A stretch of 64,000 nt of DNA, taken from assembly GCA_963775275.1 (NCBI GenBank), contig CAVZII010000005.1, forward strand, positions 3,720,001-3,784,000, in the 5' to 3' direction. Made by a program: the position numbers and the translations under genes. Shown piece by piece: positions 16,512 to 26,496 of the stretch. Below the pieces are notes generated by a model. It was not told where the DNA came from. It made no database searches and saw only the letters and a list, made by a program, of their open reading frames with translations. Positions within the stretch are counted from its first letter, which is position 1, and each line of letters opens with the position of its first letter. This stretch comes from JANWHQ01 sp963775275. GTDB lineage: Bacteria > Pseudomonadota > Alphaproteobacteria > Caulobacterales > Caulobacteraceae.

Positions 16512-17560
16512 GGATCAAGCGCCTCTTCGTCGCAGATGATGTCCGCGAGCTCCGCCAGCCGCAGGTGGTCGGCCTCGGACAGCCGAGTTCGCGCCGGCGC
16601 GGCCCGCCGGGGCTCGGATGCCTCGGCCAGGAAGTGGCGCGCGAAAACGCCCATCACGCGCTCGACGCCTTCGGAAGTCACGCTGCGCAGGTCGTCGGCG
16701 TAGTAGCGCCCGCGGGCCTGCGGCCCGGTCACGATCTCATAGGACGGGAAGTAGCAGACGTCCGGATCGCCGCGCGTCGCCAGCTCGGCAACCACCCTCA
16801 GCGCGGACTTGCTGTAGACGGTCGAGACCAGGACGTGGCGGGGCTCGTAGGTGGCCACCAGCGGCACCGGCGAGACGGTCAGGATCACCCTGACGGCCGG
16901 GTTCACCACCCTGAGTTTGCGGAGGAATGCCGACAGGTCCGCCGTCATCTCGTCGACGTCGAAGTTCCGGAAGGCGTAGTCCGGCCCGGGCTCGCCGCCC
17001 GATACGCCCGGCGCCACCGGAAAGACCGCGCCGTCGCGGGTGGAGACCCAGGCCTCGGTCAGGCCGAGGGTGAAGACGAAGACGCCGCAGTCCTCGAACA
17101 TGGCGCGCACGCATCCGAGGTGACGCTTGCGATCCGCTTCGAGGGCCTCCTCGGAGCCGAAGCCGGCCCCGGCGACCTGGGGCCGGAAGGGATCGACCAG
17201 GGCGCCGTCGCTGCGTGTCCAGACCGAGTCGAGGGGCCGGAACAGCCCGTAGGCCCGGTCGAACGTCTGCAGGAGCTGGCGCACCGAATAGATGTTGCCG
17301 AAGCGCGCCGGAAAGACGCCGTAGGACTGCGGGTCCGGATCGTCCGGCGGCGCAGGCTCGGTCACGAGATAGCGGTAGCCCCGGGCGGCGAGGGTGCGCG
17401 AGATGTGCTGGGCGAAGCAGCTGCCGGCGGTGGCGATGGCGTCGGCCGGGCCGATCTTGAACGGCGCATCGACCACGGGGTCGATGTCCTGTTCGGAAAG
17501 CTCGGCCACCGACCTCTTCCAGAACGCATGGTCCGGCCTGCCGTGGTACGGATTGGGCAT
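16508..17560 (-). CDS. GSCFA domain protein (SGNH-hydrolase-like)
   Basis: A 350-residue protein carrying the signature ATAGSCFAQHI near residue 45, which defines the GSCFA family (PF08885), probably an SGNH-type esterase acting on polysaccharides. Other family blocks seen are FGNIYSVRQLLQTF, FVFTLGLTEAW and VILTVSPVPL. There is no signal peptide. With the downstream TPR-WcbI gene (overlap GTGA) it makes a two-gene unit, and GSCFA and WcbI domains are often associated. A role in modifying a surface glycan is inferred from this context and from the neighbouring holdfast anchor genes. Confidence 0.85.
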   Translation of the reverse strand: MPNPYHGRPDHAFWKRSVAELSEQDIDPVVDAPFKIGPADAIATAGSCFAQHISRTLAARGYRYLVTEPAPPDDPDPQSYGVFPARFGNIYSVRQLLQTFDRAYGLFRPLDSVWTRSDGALVDPFRPQVAGAGFGSEEALEADRKRHLGCVRAMFEDCGVFVFTLGLTEAWVSTRDGAVFPVAPGVSGGEPGPDYAFRNFDVDEMTADLSAFLRKLRVVNPAVRVILTVSPVPLVATYEPRHVLVSTVYSKSALRVVAELATRGDPDVCYFPSYEIVTGPQARGRYYADDLRSVTSEGVERVMGVFARHFLAEASEPRRAAPARTRLSEADHLRLAELADIICDEEALDP

Positions 17561-17628
17561 GATGCCGCCCCGCTGGGATCGATCCGATCCTTGCGAGGGC
17601 GCCTTGAAGAGTCAACGCGAGCGGGATC

Positions 17629-18375
17629 ATGGCGGCGGACGACGCAGAAGATGCACGAAGCGGACCGGCTGGCGGGCCCGTTCCGCAGGATCCGCCCTGG
17701 GGCCCCAGGTCCGGCGTGCGCGAGCCCCTGTTCAACGCGCCCTGGCCGCCCGTCCTGATCTTGGCGGTGATCCTGGCCGCCTACGCGCTGCAGGTCTGGG
17801 TGATCGGCGACGATGCGATGATCTCGGCGCTGGGGTTCGCGCCGGCGGACCTGGATCACGGCAGGTGGTACACCCTGGTGAGCCTGATGATCGTGCACGG
17901 GGGATGGGCGCACGCCATCATGAACGGCCTGAGCGCCCTGGCGTTCGGCGCGCCGGTGGCCCGGTTCACCGGGACGTCGGCGAGAGGCGCGGCGGTCTTC
18001 TTCGGCTTCTTCCTGATCTGCGGCGTGCTCTCGAGCCTCGGCTACGCGGCGATGCACCTGCATCAGACGGCGCCGGCCGTGGGCGCCTCGGGGGCGATCT
18101 CGGGACTGATGGGCGCCGCCTCGCGGCTCATGTTCGGACAGCGCGCGGGCCTGAGCCCGATCTTCGGCCGGTCGACCGTCAGCTTCGGACTGGCCTGGAT
18201 CATCGCCAACGCGCTGCTGGCCGGGTCGGGCGTCACGCCCCTGATGGCCGGCGCCAGGATCGCCTGGGAGGCGCACATCGCGGAATTCGTGGTCGGCGTG
18301 CTGCTGATCGGGCCGGCCGGCCGGCTCTCCGGCGCGGACGATCGCGCCGAATTGACCGGCGCTGGACTTGTATGA
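17629..18375 (+). CDS. Rhomboid family intramembrane serine protease
   Basis: A 248-residue membrane protein with about six hydrophobic segments. The catalytic motif GASGAISG places the nucleophile at Ser154, and the catalytic His216 is in AHIAEFVVG. The supporting HGGWAHAIMN block (residues 90-99) supplies the conserved His and Asn of the oxyanion region. All key rhomboid residues are therefore present. It cleaves other membrane proteins within or near the bilayer; substrates are unknown. It is divergent from the GSCFA gene, with a 68-nt shared promoter region. Confidence 0.9.
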   Translation: MAADDAEDARSGPAGGPVPQDPPWGPRSGVREPLFNAPWPPVLILAVILAAYALQVWVIGDDAMISALGFAPADLDHGRWYTLVSLMIVHGGWAHAIMNGLSALAFGAPVARFTGTSARGAAVFFGFFLICGVLSSLGYAAMHLHQTAPAVGASGAISGLMGAASRLMFGQRAGLSPIFGRSTVSFGLAWIIANALLAGSGVTPLMAGARIAWEAHIAEFVVGVLLIGPAGRLSGADDRAELTGAGLV

Positions 18376-18429
18376 CGAAGAAATTGGCAGAGACTTAAGG
18401 CCGGCGTGAAAGTGAGCAGGGAGGAAACC

Positions 18430-18858
18430 ATGCTTGTTTCACAAGTGATCCGGGACAAGGGCGGCCAAGTCTACGCGATCGGCTCCGACAAGAGCCTGGC
18501 GGAGGCCGCAAAGCTTTTGCTCGAGCGCAGAATCGGCGCGGCCGTGGTCATGAACGACAGCGGCGCGGTGCTCGGGCTTCTTTCCGAGCGCGACATCGTC
18601 AGGGCTGCCGCGGAGGCGGGTCCGGACGGGCTCGGCCAGCCGGTGGCGGCGTGGATGTCGCGGCAGGTCGTGCTCGCCGCCCTCGACGAGACGATCGAGA
18701 CCCTGCTCGGGCGGATGACCGACCGGCGCACGCGGCATCTGCCGGTGATCGCGGACGGGCGGCTCGTCGGCATCGTCTCGATCGGCGATCTGGTGAAGCA
18801 CAAGATCGCCGCCGCCGAGGCCGAAGCCGAGGAGCTCAAGGCCTACATCGCGGCCTGA
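18430..18858 (+). CDS. Tandem CBS domain protein
   Basis: A 142-residue soluble protein made of two CBS domains: VYAIGSDKSLAEAAKLLLERRIGAAVV...GLLSERDIVRA, and VVLAALDETIETLLGRMTDRRTRHLPVI...GIVSIGDLVKH. Such stand-alone pairs bind adenine nucleotides and act as energy or ligand sensors. A GGGAGG site lies 5 nt before the ATG at 18430, so the upstream in-frame ATG at 18406 is not used here. Likely co-oriented but not necessarily co-transcribed with the rhomboid gene. Confidence 0.9.
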   Translation: MLVSQVIRDKGGQVYAIGSDKSLAEAAKLLLERRIGAAVVMNDSGAVLGLLSERDIVRAAAEAGPDGLGQPVAAWMSRQVVLAALDETIETLLGRMTDRRTRHLPVIADGRLVGIVSIGDLVKHKIAAAEAEAEELKAYIAA

Positions 18859-18864
18859 ACGGCT

Positions 18865-19272
18865 TCAGCCGCCGGGAAACGTCATGTCCGCGAGCGCGGA
18901 CGGGTCCGACGGGAGGGCCTGGGCGCCCGCTTGGCCGCCGTTGGCGCGGATGAGATAGGCGAGGATGGCGGCATAGTCGTCGGGCGCGAGGATTCCGGTC
19001 TGGCCGGGCGGCATCTGGCCGCTGACGTAGGCGAAGAGGCCCCCCACGGACTGCCCGCCCCAGCGGCGCCTGAACGCCGCGCCCTCGAGCGAGGGAGCGA
19101 ATTCGGGATTCTCCAGGTTCGCGCCGTGGCAGACGGCGCAATTGGCGTTGTAGACCTCCTGGCCATGGTCGGCCTGGGCGGTGGTGAAGGCGGCGGTGCG
19201 CTCGTCCTCGGCGCCGGCGGACGTGGCGCAGACGAAGGCCCCGACGCCCAGGAGGATGGGCCAGAACCTCAT
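18865..19272 (-). CDS. Secreted class I cytochrome c, partner of the PQQ dehydrogenase
   Basis: A 135-residue protein with a signal peptide (to about residue 21) and one haem-binding motif CAVCH (45-49). The axial methionine is probably Met87 in GQMPPG. Its ATG overlaps the stop of the PQQ dehydrogenase gene by four nt (ATGA), which implies co-translation. It therefore most likely accepts electrons from that enzyme in the periplasm. Confidence 0.9.
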   Translation of the reverse strand: MRFWPILLGVGAFVCATSAGAEDERTAAFTTAQADHGQEVYNANCAVCHGANLENPEFAPSLEGAAFRRRWGGQSVGGLFAYVSGQMPPGQTGILAPDDYAAILAYLIRANGGQAGAQALPSDPSALADMTFPGG

Positions 19273-21029
19273 CGCTGGGGCAGGGCGAAGACCCAGAGCG
19301 TGGCGCCGCCCCGCGGCGGATTGCGCATGTCCGGGACCAGGTTCAGCCAGGTGCGGGTGAAGGGCGACCCGGATCCCGTGGTCAGGGCGACATACTCGCG
19401 GCCGTCCACCTGGAAGGTGATCGGGGAGCTGTTGGGCACATCGTTCAGCCGCACGCTCCAGAGCTCCTCGCCCGTCTTGGCGTCGAAGGCCTTGAAGGTG
19501 CGGTCGAGCGCGCCCTGGAAGACGACGCCGCCGGCGGTGGGAAGCGCGCTGGTGGACTGCGGCGGGCGCTCGCGGTGCGACCAGGCGACCTTGCGATTGG
19601 CCAGGTCGATGGCGTCGAGCCGCCCGACGTTCCCGTCCGAGCCGTCCTTGAGCTTGAGCACGAAGTCGGACGACGCGGTCTTTTCGCCCGGCTCCTTGGC
19701 GTGGGCGGTCATCACCGTGCAGTGCTCCTGCAGCGGCATGTAGAGCAGGCCGGTCTGCGGGTCGTAGGCCGAGGCGGCGGGGCTGCGGCCGCCGCCGGGG
19801 TGCGGGCAGAAGGTCACCGGCTTGTCGATGTAGGGAATGACGTCGGGATTGATCGTCTTGCGGCCCGTCTTGGGATCGATCTTGCTGACCACGGTCTGGA
19901 TGCCGAGATCCTTGGCGAAGAGGAACTTGCCGGTGTCCGCGTCCAGCCCCTCCAGGATCGCCATCTTGCCGGCGGTCAGCACCACCTTCCTGGTCTTGCC
20001 GTCGACCGGCAGGTCGATCAGCTGGCGCTCGAAGACGTAGTCGAGGTCCCAGCTGTCGTTGGGCAGGTGGGAGTAGTGCCAGGCGAGCTTGCCGGTGTCC
20101 GGGTCCAGCGCCAGGGTGTTGTCGGTGTAGAGGGCGTCATTGTTCAGCCCCTTCTTCAGGGGCGAGCGTCCGCCGGCGAACGGGTTCCAGGGATAGGGCT
20201 GGCCGACGCCCCAGTAGAGCAGATTGGTCTTGGGATCGTAGCTGCCCGAAGTCCAGGACGAGCCGCCGTAGCGCTCGTCGGCGGGCATGCCGTTCCAGGT
20301 GTCGCCGCCGGGGTCGCCCGGCGCGGCGACGGTGTAGAAGCGCCAGAGCTCGTGACCGTCTGAAAGGTCGTGGGCGGTGATCGAGCAGCGGGAGGTGACG
20401 CAGGAGGTCGACCCGATGATCGCCTTGCCGTTCACCACCATGGGCCCCGAGGTGAAGGTGGAGCCGCTGTCGCCGGCGACCGCGACGTCCCAGAGGGCGT
20501 GACCGGAGTGGACGTCGAGCGCCACCAGATGCCGGTCGGAGGTGGCGATGATGAGCTTGTCGCCCGACAGCGCCATGAACCGCTTGAAGATGGCCGGCCG
20601 GTCCCTGGGCAGGGGGCGGGTGAACCGCCACAGGAGGTCGCCGGTGGCCGCGTTCAGCGCCTCGACCCCGTCGCCATAGGACTGGATGAAGATCACCCCG
20701 TCGTGTTCCAGGGGCTCATTCTCGTTCGCGCCCGGCGGCAGGGCCCAGGCCCAGGCGAGGCGCAGGTCCTTGACGTTGTCGCGGTTGATCTGGCCCAGCG
20801 GGCTGAATCCCCAGCCGTCGTAGGTGCGCCGCCACATCAGCCAGTCGCCCGGCGGCGGGTCGCGCAGCATCGCGTCGGTGACCGGCGTCAGCTTGGACAG
20901 GGGCGCGTCCATCTGGTGCAGGATCTTGGGCGTGAACGCATCCGGCTCGGCGGCGAAGCCCTGGGCCGAGGCCTGACCGGCGAAGGCGACAACCGCTGCG
21001 GCGAGCGCCGCGCCCGTGACCTTGATCAC
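19269..21029 (-). CDS. PQQ-dependent alcohol dehydrogenase, lanthanide-type signature
   Basis: A 586-residue periplasmic quinoprotein with a signal peptide (to AGQASAQG). Beta-propeller W-motif repeats are visible (for example ALNAATGDLLWRF, ALDVHSGHALWDV, ALDPDTGKLAWHY, AFDAKTGEELWSV). It lacks a fused cytochrome domain and instead uses the overlapping cytochrome c gene. The catalytic segment reads NDSWDLD: an Asp two residues after the catalytic Asp is the marker of lanthanide-dependent XoxF/PedH enzymes, whereas calcium enzymes have Ala, Ser or Thr there. The adjacent-cysteine pair of many homologues is missing. GTG start with GGGAGG upstream. The substrate is unknown, probably a primary alcohol. 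Confidence 0.88.
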   Translation of the reverse strand: MIKVTGAALAAAVVAFAGQASAQGFAAEPDAFTPKILHQMDAPLSKLTPVTDAMLRDPPPGDWLMWRRTYDGWGFSPLGQINRDNVKDLRLAWAWALPPGANENEPLEHDGVIFIQSYGDGVEALNAATGDLLWRFTRPLPRDRPAIFKRFMALSGDKLIIATSDRHLVALDVHSGHALWDVAVAGDSGSTFTSGPMVVNGKAIIGSTSCVTSRCSITAHDLSDGHELWRFYTVAAPGDPGGDTWNGMPADERYGGSSWTSGSYDPKTNLLYWGVGQPYPWNPFAGGRSPLKKGLNNDALYTDNTLALDPDTGKLAWHYSHLPNDSWDLDYVFERQLIDLPVDGKTRKVVLTAGKMAILEGLDADTGKFLFAKDLGIQTVVSKIDPKTGRKTINPDVIPYIDKPVTFCPHPGGGRSPAASAYDPQTGLLYMPLQEHCTVMTAHAKEPGEKTASSDFVLKLKDGSDGNVGRLDAIDLANRKVAWSHRERPPQSTSALPTAGGVVFQGALDRTFKAFDAKTGEELWSVRLNDVPNSSPITFQVDGREYVALTTGSGSPFTRTWLNLVPDMRNPPRGGATLWVFALPQR

Positions 21030-21144
21030 GCGTTTCCTCCCATCTTCCTATTGGTTTGGGCCAAGCTTTCAGGCCGGACCGAAAAGCGCAAGCCCTTGCG
21101 GCGCCCGCGGGGGGCCGGGCGCGGGGCAGGGGGCAGGGTGGAGG

Positions 21145-22116
21145 TTAGACGCCGGCCACCGCGAGCCCGACCGCCGCCGCGTTGGCCAACAGGAAGCCGC
21201 CCACCGCGAAGAGGGCGAATCGCTCGTCCTTGCGGCGCAGGGCGTGGAGGTCCTCGCCCTTGTGGGCGCGACGCTGGGTCATGACCGTCCAGAGCGTGAC
21301 CGCGACGATCAGGGCCAGTCCCAGGACGTGCAGCTGGTCCAGCAGGACGAGCCCGTCGTGCGGACCTACGACGTTGTCGATGGAAAGGTAGTTCAGGACG
21401 ACGGCGAACAGGCTGGTCCCCAGGACGCCCATTCGTCCGCCGAAGTCGAAGAGCAGGCTGGCCGTCGCCAGGAAGGCGGCGATGTAGAGCGGGAAGGTGG
21501 CCTTGGCGAAGGTGGCCCAGTGGTCGCGCTGGCCGCTCATCAGGATCTGCTCGGCGGCGTAGCGGCTCTCCCCGCGCGGCAGCGAAGGATCGCCGTAGGT
21601 GGTCGGGTGGACGGCCACAAAGGACCGGACCTTGAAGCCCTGGAACTTCCACCCGGCCGGCGCGAAGTCCGGGTCCACGCCGGAGTCGGCGCTGTCCGCC
21701 GCGTAGAGGAAGGTGCGGGCGTCATCGACCCCTTCCTCCATGTCGATCGCAATGGCCTGGCGGTCGAAAGGGTAGTTCTGGAGCGAGAAGTCCTGGCGGA
21801 AGGAGCCCTGGATCTTGCGCATAGACCACCAGAGCCGGCCGCGCTGGAGCGTGGCGTCCAGGCTGCCTTTCGCGTCCGCGGAGTTCACGAACTCCATGGT
21901 CTTGAGGGGTTGCAAGTCCTTGTTGGGACACACGCTCCAGAGCCAGAACTCGGCCTTGACCGTGCGGGCGCTGGTGTCGAGGTCGTAGAGCTTGACCATG
22001 TAGGCGCCGACCGAGCAGACGCGGGGGTCGGCCTTGGCCTTCGTCGGCCCGATCGCCCAACCGCACAGCGCAAGCGCCAGCATCGCGCCGAACAGGCGCG
22101 CTCCGCACCGCGTCAT
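21145..22116 (-). CDS. Putative pentameric ligand-gated ion channel (Cys-loop-like) homologue
   Basis: A 323-residue protein with a signal peptide (to about AKADP), an extracellular beta-rich domain of some 170 residues and four C-terminal hydrophobic segments. The order matches bacterial Cys-loop channels such as GLIC and ELIC. The segment QDFSLQNYPFDRQAIAI (NYPFDRQ at 114-120) is the Cys-loop signature region lacking the cysteines, as in bacterial members. Candidate M2 (GGRMGVLGTSLFAVVLNYLS) follows M1 (TFPLYIAAFLATASLLF). M3 ends in LTLW-like VTLWTVM, and M4 is at the extreme C-terminus. Cys34 and Cys63 could form a disulphide. The family call is by motif and topology only. Confidence 0.72.
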   Translation of the reverse strand: MTRCGARLFGAMLALALCGWAIGPTKAKADPRVCSVGAYMVKLYDLDTSARTVKAEFWLWSVCPNKDLQPLKTMEFVNSADAKGSLDATLQRGRLWWSMRKIQGSFRQDFSLQNYPFDRQAIAIDMEEGVDDARTFLYAADSADSGVDPDFAPAGWKFQGFKVRSFVAVHPTTYGDPSLPRGESRYAAEQILMSGQRDHWATFAKATFPLYIAAFLATASLLFDFGGRMGVLGTSLFAVVLNYLSIDNVVGPHDGLVLLDQLHVLGLALIVAVTLWTVMTQRRAHKGEDLHALRRKDERFALFAVGGFLLANAAAVGLAVAGV

Positions 22117-22223
22117 CAAGTTCCCCCCGGTCCCGCCGATCCCAGCTTGACCGTAGCCATCGCCGCCGGCCCCTGTGCAAGCGTCACGACGCCGCAGGCG
22201 GGCAGCCGGCAGGGGGCGGGATT

Positions 22224-22667
22224 TCAGGCGGCGGGCGGATCGAGCAGGAGGTCGCCGATCCTGAGCGCATCGGCGAGGGTGTAGTCCTCGAGAATGGCTG
22301 CGGTCGCGTCACGCGCGCGCAACAAGGCGGGGCGCAGGGCGCAGGTCTGCATGTCCTCGCAGTCGTCGCACTTGCGGAAGGCGGTCTGGCTGACGCAGGG
22401 CGCCAGGGCCAGCGGCCCGTCGATGAACCGGATGATCTCGGCGAAGCTGATGGATTCTGCTGGCCGCGCAAGAGCATAGCCGCCGAACTTGCCGCGCCGG
22501 CTGATCACCAGATGCCGCCGGGAGAGCTCGAGCAGTATGGCCTCGAGGAACTTGCGCGGCGCGTCCGACCGCACCGCGATCTCGCCGGCCGTCAGCTGGG
22601 CCTCGTCGCCCGCGCGGCCGAGTTCGATCATCGCCCTCAGCGCATATCGGGCCTTCTGGGACAGCAT
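22224..22667 (-). CDS. Rrf2 family transcriptional regulator with possible Fe-S cysteines
   Basis: A 147-residue regulator with the family start MLSQKARYALRAMIELGR, a winged helix (residues 25-70, GKFGGYALARP as the wing) and a cysteine cluster (CVSQTAFRKCDDCEDMQTC). The spacing is similar to the [Fe-S]-binding IscR/NsrR group, where the cluster senses iron-sulphur status, NO or redox state. There are four cysteines rather than three. No suf or isc genes are adjacent, so its targets are not apparent; it is divergent from the flavoprotein gene at 22801 and may control it. Confidence 0.87.
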   Translation of the reverse strand: MLSQKARYALRAMIELGRAGDEAQLTAGEIAVRSDAPRKFLEAILLELSRRHLVISRRGKFGGYALARPAESISFAEIIRFIDGPLALAPCVSQTAFRKCDDCEDMQTCALRPALLRARDATAAILEDYTLADALRIGDLLLDPPAA

Positions 22668-22800
22668 CGGGAGGACTCTTCGCCTGAGGCCCCATTAGGG
22701 GCGGGGCGCCCTGGATGCAAGAACCCGCGCAAGGAGCAGCTTGACGGGACCGCGCCCTGACGGGTCATGCTGGGCTTTGGGAACAGCAGGAAAGAGGCTC

Positions 22801-24054
22801 ATGGCGCAGGACGGGGCGGCGGCGCCGCCGCAGTCGAGACGGCCGCTCGTCCAGCCCGAGCCCGGGCTGACCGCCGAGACCCTGATCGAGCGGGCCAAGG
22901 CTCTGAAGCCCTTGTTGCGCGAGCAGCAGGCCGAGAACGACGAGCGGGGCTACTACTCGGACCAGATCCACCAGGCGTTCCTGGAGGGCGGCTTCTACCG
23001 CATCGTCCAGCCGCGCCTGTTCGGCGGCTACGAGTTCGACTACCCGGTCTTCGTCCGGGTGATCATGGCCCTGGCCGAGGGACACCCCTCGACCGCCTGG
23101 TGCTATACGCTGGGCACCTCGCACGGCTATCTGATCGCCTCGCACTGGCCCGAGGAGGCCCAGGCGGAGGTGTTCGGGCCGGAGGGGCACGCCCGGATCT
23201 GCCAGAGGGCGACGCCGGCCGGGACGATCACGCCCGCGGACGGCGGCTATGTCATCGACGGGACCTTCGGCTTCTGCTCGGGCGCGCCGATCTCGACCCA
23301 CATGGTGGGCTCGAGCATGTTGAGCGAAGGGGAGGGGCCGGCGCGCGCCGTCAGCTTCGTGGTCCCGCGCGAGAAGTACGAGGTCCTGCCCGACTGGGGC
23401 GGCCACTACAGCCTGGGCATGCAGGGCTCGGGCTCGAACAGCGTCAGGCTCGACAAGGTGTTCGTCCCCGCCCATCACGTCGTGAGCGCCGACGTGATGA
23501 TGTCCTCGCGCCCGTTCAACGGCGGCACGCCCGGCACGGCCCTGCACGGGAACCCGATGTACCTGGGCGTGGCGGGCGGCGCCTTCCTGACCGAGTTCGG
23601 CGCCATCTTCACGGGCACGGCCCGCGCGGCGATCGAGGAGTTCGAGCAGATTCTGAAGACGACCCACCTGCCGCGCCAGCCGGGCGTGATGCGCACCGCC
23701 GATCCGGAAGGCGTGCGCGTGCTCGGCAAGGCGATGAACCTGGCGGACGCGGCCGAGGCGGTGACCATGCGCGCGATCGAGATCCACATGGAGCAGTGCG
23801 AGCGGTGGGCGAGGACCGGCGAGCCGATCACGCCGGAGGACACGCTCAAGGTCTGGGGGATGTCGCAGGAGGCGTCCGAACTCGGCTGCCGGGCGGTGGA
23901 CATGCTGTTCGAGCGGGGCGGGGCCCGCGCCTCGCTGGGCGGCCAGCGGCTGCAGCGCTACTTTCGCGACATCCAGATGTACCGGGTGCACACCACCGCC
24001 CAGCCGCCGTTCGCGACCCTGAGGGCGCAGGCGCGCCTGGGCCTGATCCCCTGA
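22801..24054 (+). CDS. HsaA/acyl-CoA-dehydrogenase-like flavin monooxygenase (paralogue 1)
   Basis: A 417-residue protein of the acyl-CoA dehydrogenase fold, in the group of two-component flavin-dependent hydroxylases (HsaA, DszC). Typical segments are PRLFGGYEFDYPVFVRVIMALAEG near residue 75, GSGSNSVRLDKVFVPAHHVVS in the centre and QRLQRYFRDIQMYRVHT at the end. It closely resembles two other proteins in this window (57057-58319 and 61913-63178). Such enzymes need a separate flavin reductase, none of which is seen nearby. The ATG at 22801 has AAAGAGG upstream. Substrate unknown. Confidence 0.85.
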   Translation: MAQDGAAAPPQSRRPLVQPEPGLTAETLIERAKALKPLLREQQAENDERGYYSDQIHQAFLEGGFYRIVQPRLFGGYEFDYPVFVRVIMALAEGHPSTAWCYTLGTSHGYLIASHWPEEAQAEVFGPEGHARICQRATPAGTITPADGGYVIDGTFGFCSGAPISTHMVGSSMLSEGEGPARAVSFVVPREKYEVLPDWGGHYSLGMQGSGSNSVRLDKVFVPAHHVVSADVMMSSRPFNGGTPGTALHGNPMYLGVAGGAFLTEFGAIFTGTARAAIEEFEQILKTTHLPRQPGVMRTADPEGVRVLGKAMNLADAAEAVTMRAIEIHMEQCERWARTGEPITPEDTLKVWGMSQEASELGCRAVDMLFERGGARASLGGQRLQRYFRDIQMYRVHTTAQPPFATLRAQARLGLIP

Positions 24055-24275
24055 CCGCCCCGCCGGGGTTGCGGGCCCGGCCGAACGCCCCCATATCGGT
24101 TCTCACGGGCGCGCTCCGGCCGGAAGGTCTTGATCTTTTCGGCGCTTAGAGTTAGCCTCCGCACCTTCAATCGAATCGCTCGGACTGTGAGGGAAGCCCC
24201 TCGGCGGCCCGGTGCGATTTTTGCGCTCCGATCGGACCCACCGCCATTCGACGGCGGAATTCGGACCGGAGCCGA

Positions 24276-24304
24276 TTGACAGCCCCAGGGCCGGCGACTA
24301 GATA
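24276..24304 (+). promoter_or_regulatory. rRNA operon promoter (sigma-70 type)
   Basis: A perfect -35 box TTGACA (24276-24281) is followed 17 nt later by TAGATA (24299-24304). It lies about 290 nt upstream of the 16S gene on the same strand. The rest of 24055-24275 has no gene; a second promoter there is not clear. Confidence 0.8.
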
Positions 24305-24379
24305 CGCCGCTCCTCGCCGCCGCCGGGCGTAATCGGCGGGGCCGGAAACCCCGGCCACGGTCTTTGACATCGTTGATTT

Positions 24380-24405
24380 GGAAAGAGAAACGCAGGCGGC
24401 GGCGC
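24380..24405 (+). other. Left arm of 16S precursor processing stem (RNase III type)
   Basis: These 26 nt pair with 26140-26165 on the other side of the 16S gene with only two mismatches. The long helix would bring both ends of the precursor 16S together, as for RNase III sites in other bacteria. Confidence 0.8.
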
Positions 24406-24592
24406 TCTGGCGACGACCTTCTGGGTCGTCCTGACGCTGACGTATCTGCGGTCTCTTGAAGACACCATGAAACCCGACCTTCAGGCTTGCCTGGGGATCG
24501 GGACGATTGGGAACTCGTCAAGAACTACGCAGACGAACGCCCGCCGGTCCGGTCATTCCCCGGGCTGGTGGAAACGAAGTCAGACGTCAACT

Positions 24593-26082
<1,490 letters not shown>

Positions 26083-26139
26083 GAGCCTCCAGAGCTCTCA
26101 CAGCTCTATTGGCTCGTTCAAAGACAACTACCAGGCGGG

Positions 26140-26165
26140 GCGCCGCCGTCTCCGTTTCTCTTTCC
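26140..26165 (+). other. Right arm of 16S precursor processing stem
   Basis: Complementary to 24380-24405 with two mismatches in 26. It lies 64 nt past the 16S 3' end, within the first internal spacer. The rest of the spacer 26077-26318 contains no other recognisable gene. Confidence 0.8.
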
Positions 26166-26318
26166 ATTATCGCCGCCGACCCCGGATCCCGGGGTCTGCG
26201 CGGCGTGATCGCGAGCCCAAGGTCGACGCAACCCATACGGGTCGGGCCGCCCACGGATCGGACCAGTCCGAACCGTGATGAACGTAGGACTTGTGGCGCC
26301 AGGACGCGGCGCCACGGG

Positions 26319-26395
26319 AGGCCCGTAGCTCAGGTGGTTAGAGCGTACGCCTGATAAGCGTAAGGTCGGCAGTTCGAGTTTGCCCGGGCCTACCA
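26319..26395 (+). tRNA. tRNA-Ile (anticodon GAT)
   Basis: A 77-nt cloverleaf. The acceptor stem AGGCCCG (26319-26325) pairs with CGGGCCT (26385-26391). The anticodon GAT is at 26353-26355 in the loop CTGATAA. Discriminator A and an encoded CCA end at 26395. First spacer tRNA of the rRNA operon. Confidence 0.97.
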
Positions 26396-26420
26396 CTCTC
26401 CAGCACATGCGGTCGGATCT

Positions 26421-26496
26421 GGGGCCATAGCTCAGTTGGTAGAGCGCGTGCTTTGCAAGCATGAGGTCGTCGGTTCGATCCCGTCTGGCTCCACCA
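26421..26496 (+). tRNA. tRNA-Ala (anticodon TGC)
   Basis: A 76-nt cloverleaf. Acceptor GGGGCCA (26421-26427) pairs with TGGCTCC (26486-26492) with one wobble. Anticodon TGC at 26454-26456 in the loop TTTGCAA. CCA encoded. Second spacer tRNA. Confidence 0.97.

Noticed and set aside
24060..24200. Second rRNA promoter upstream of the TTGACA/TAGATA one
   Set aside because: The best candidate (TTGATC near 24128) has no good -10 box at 16-18 nt.
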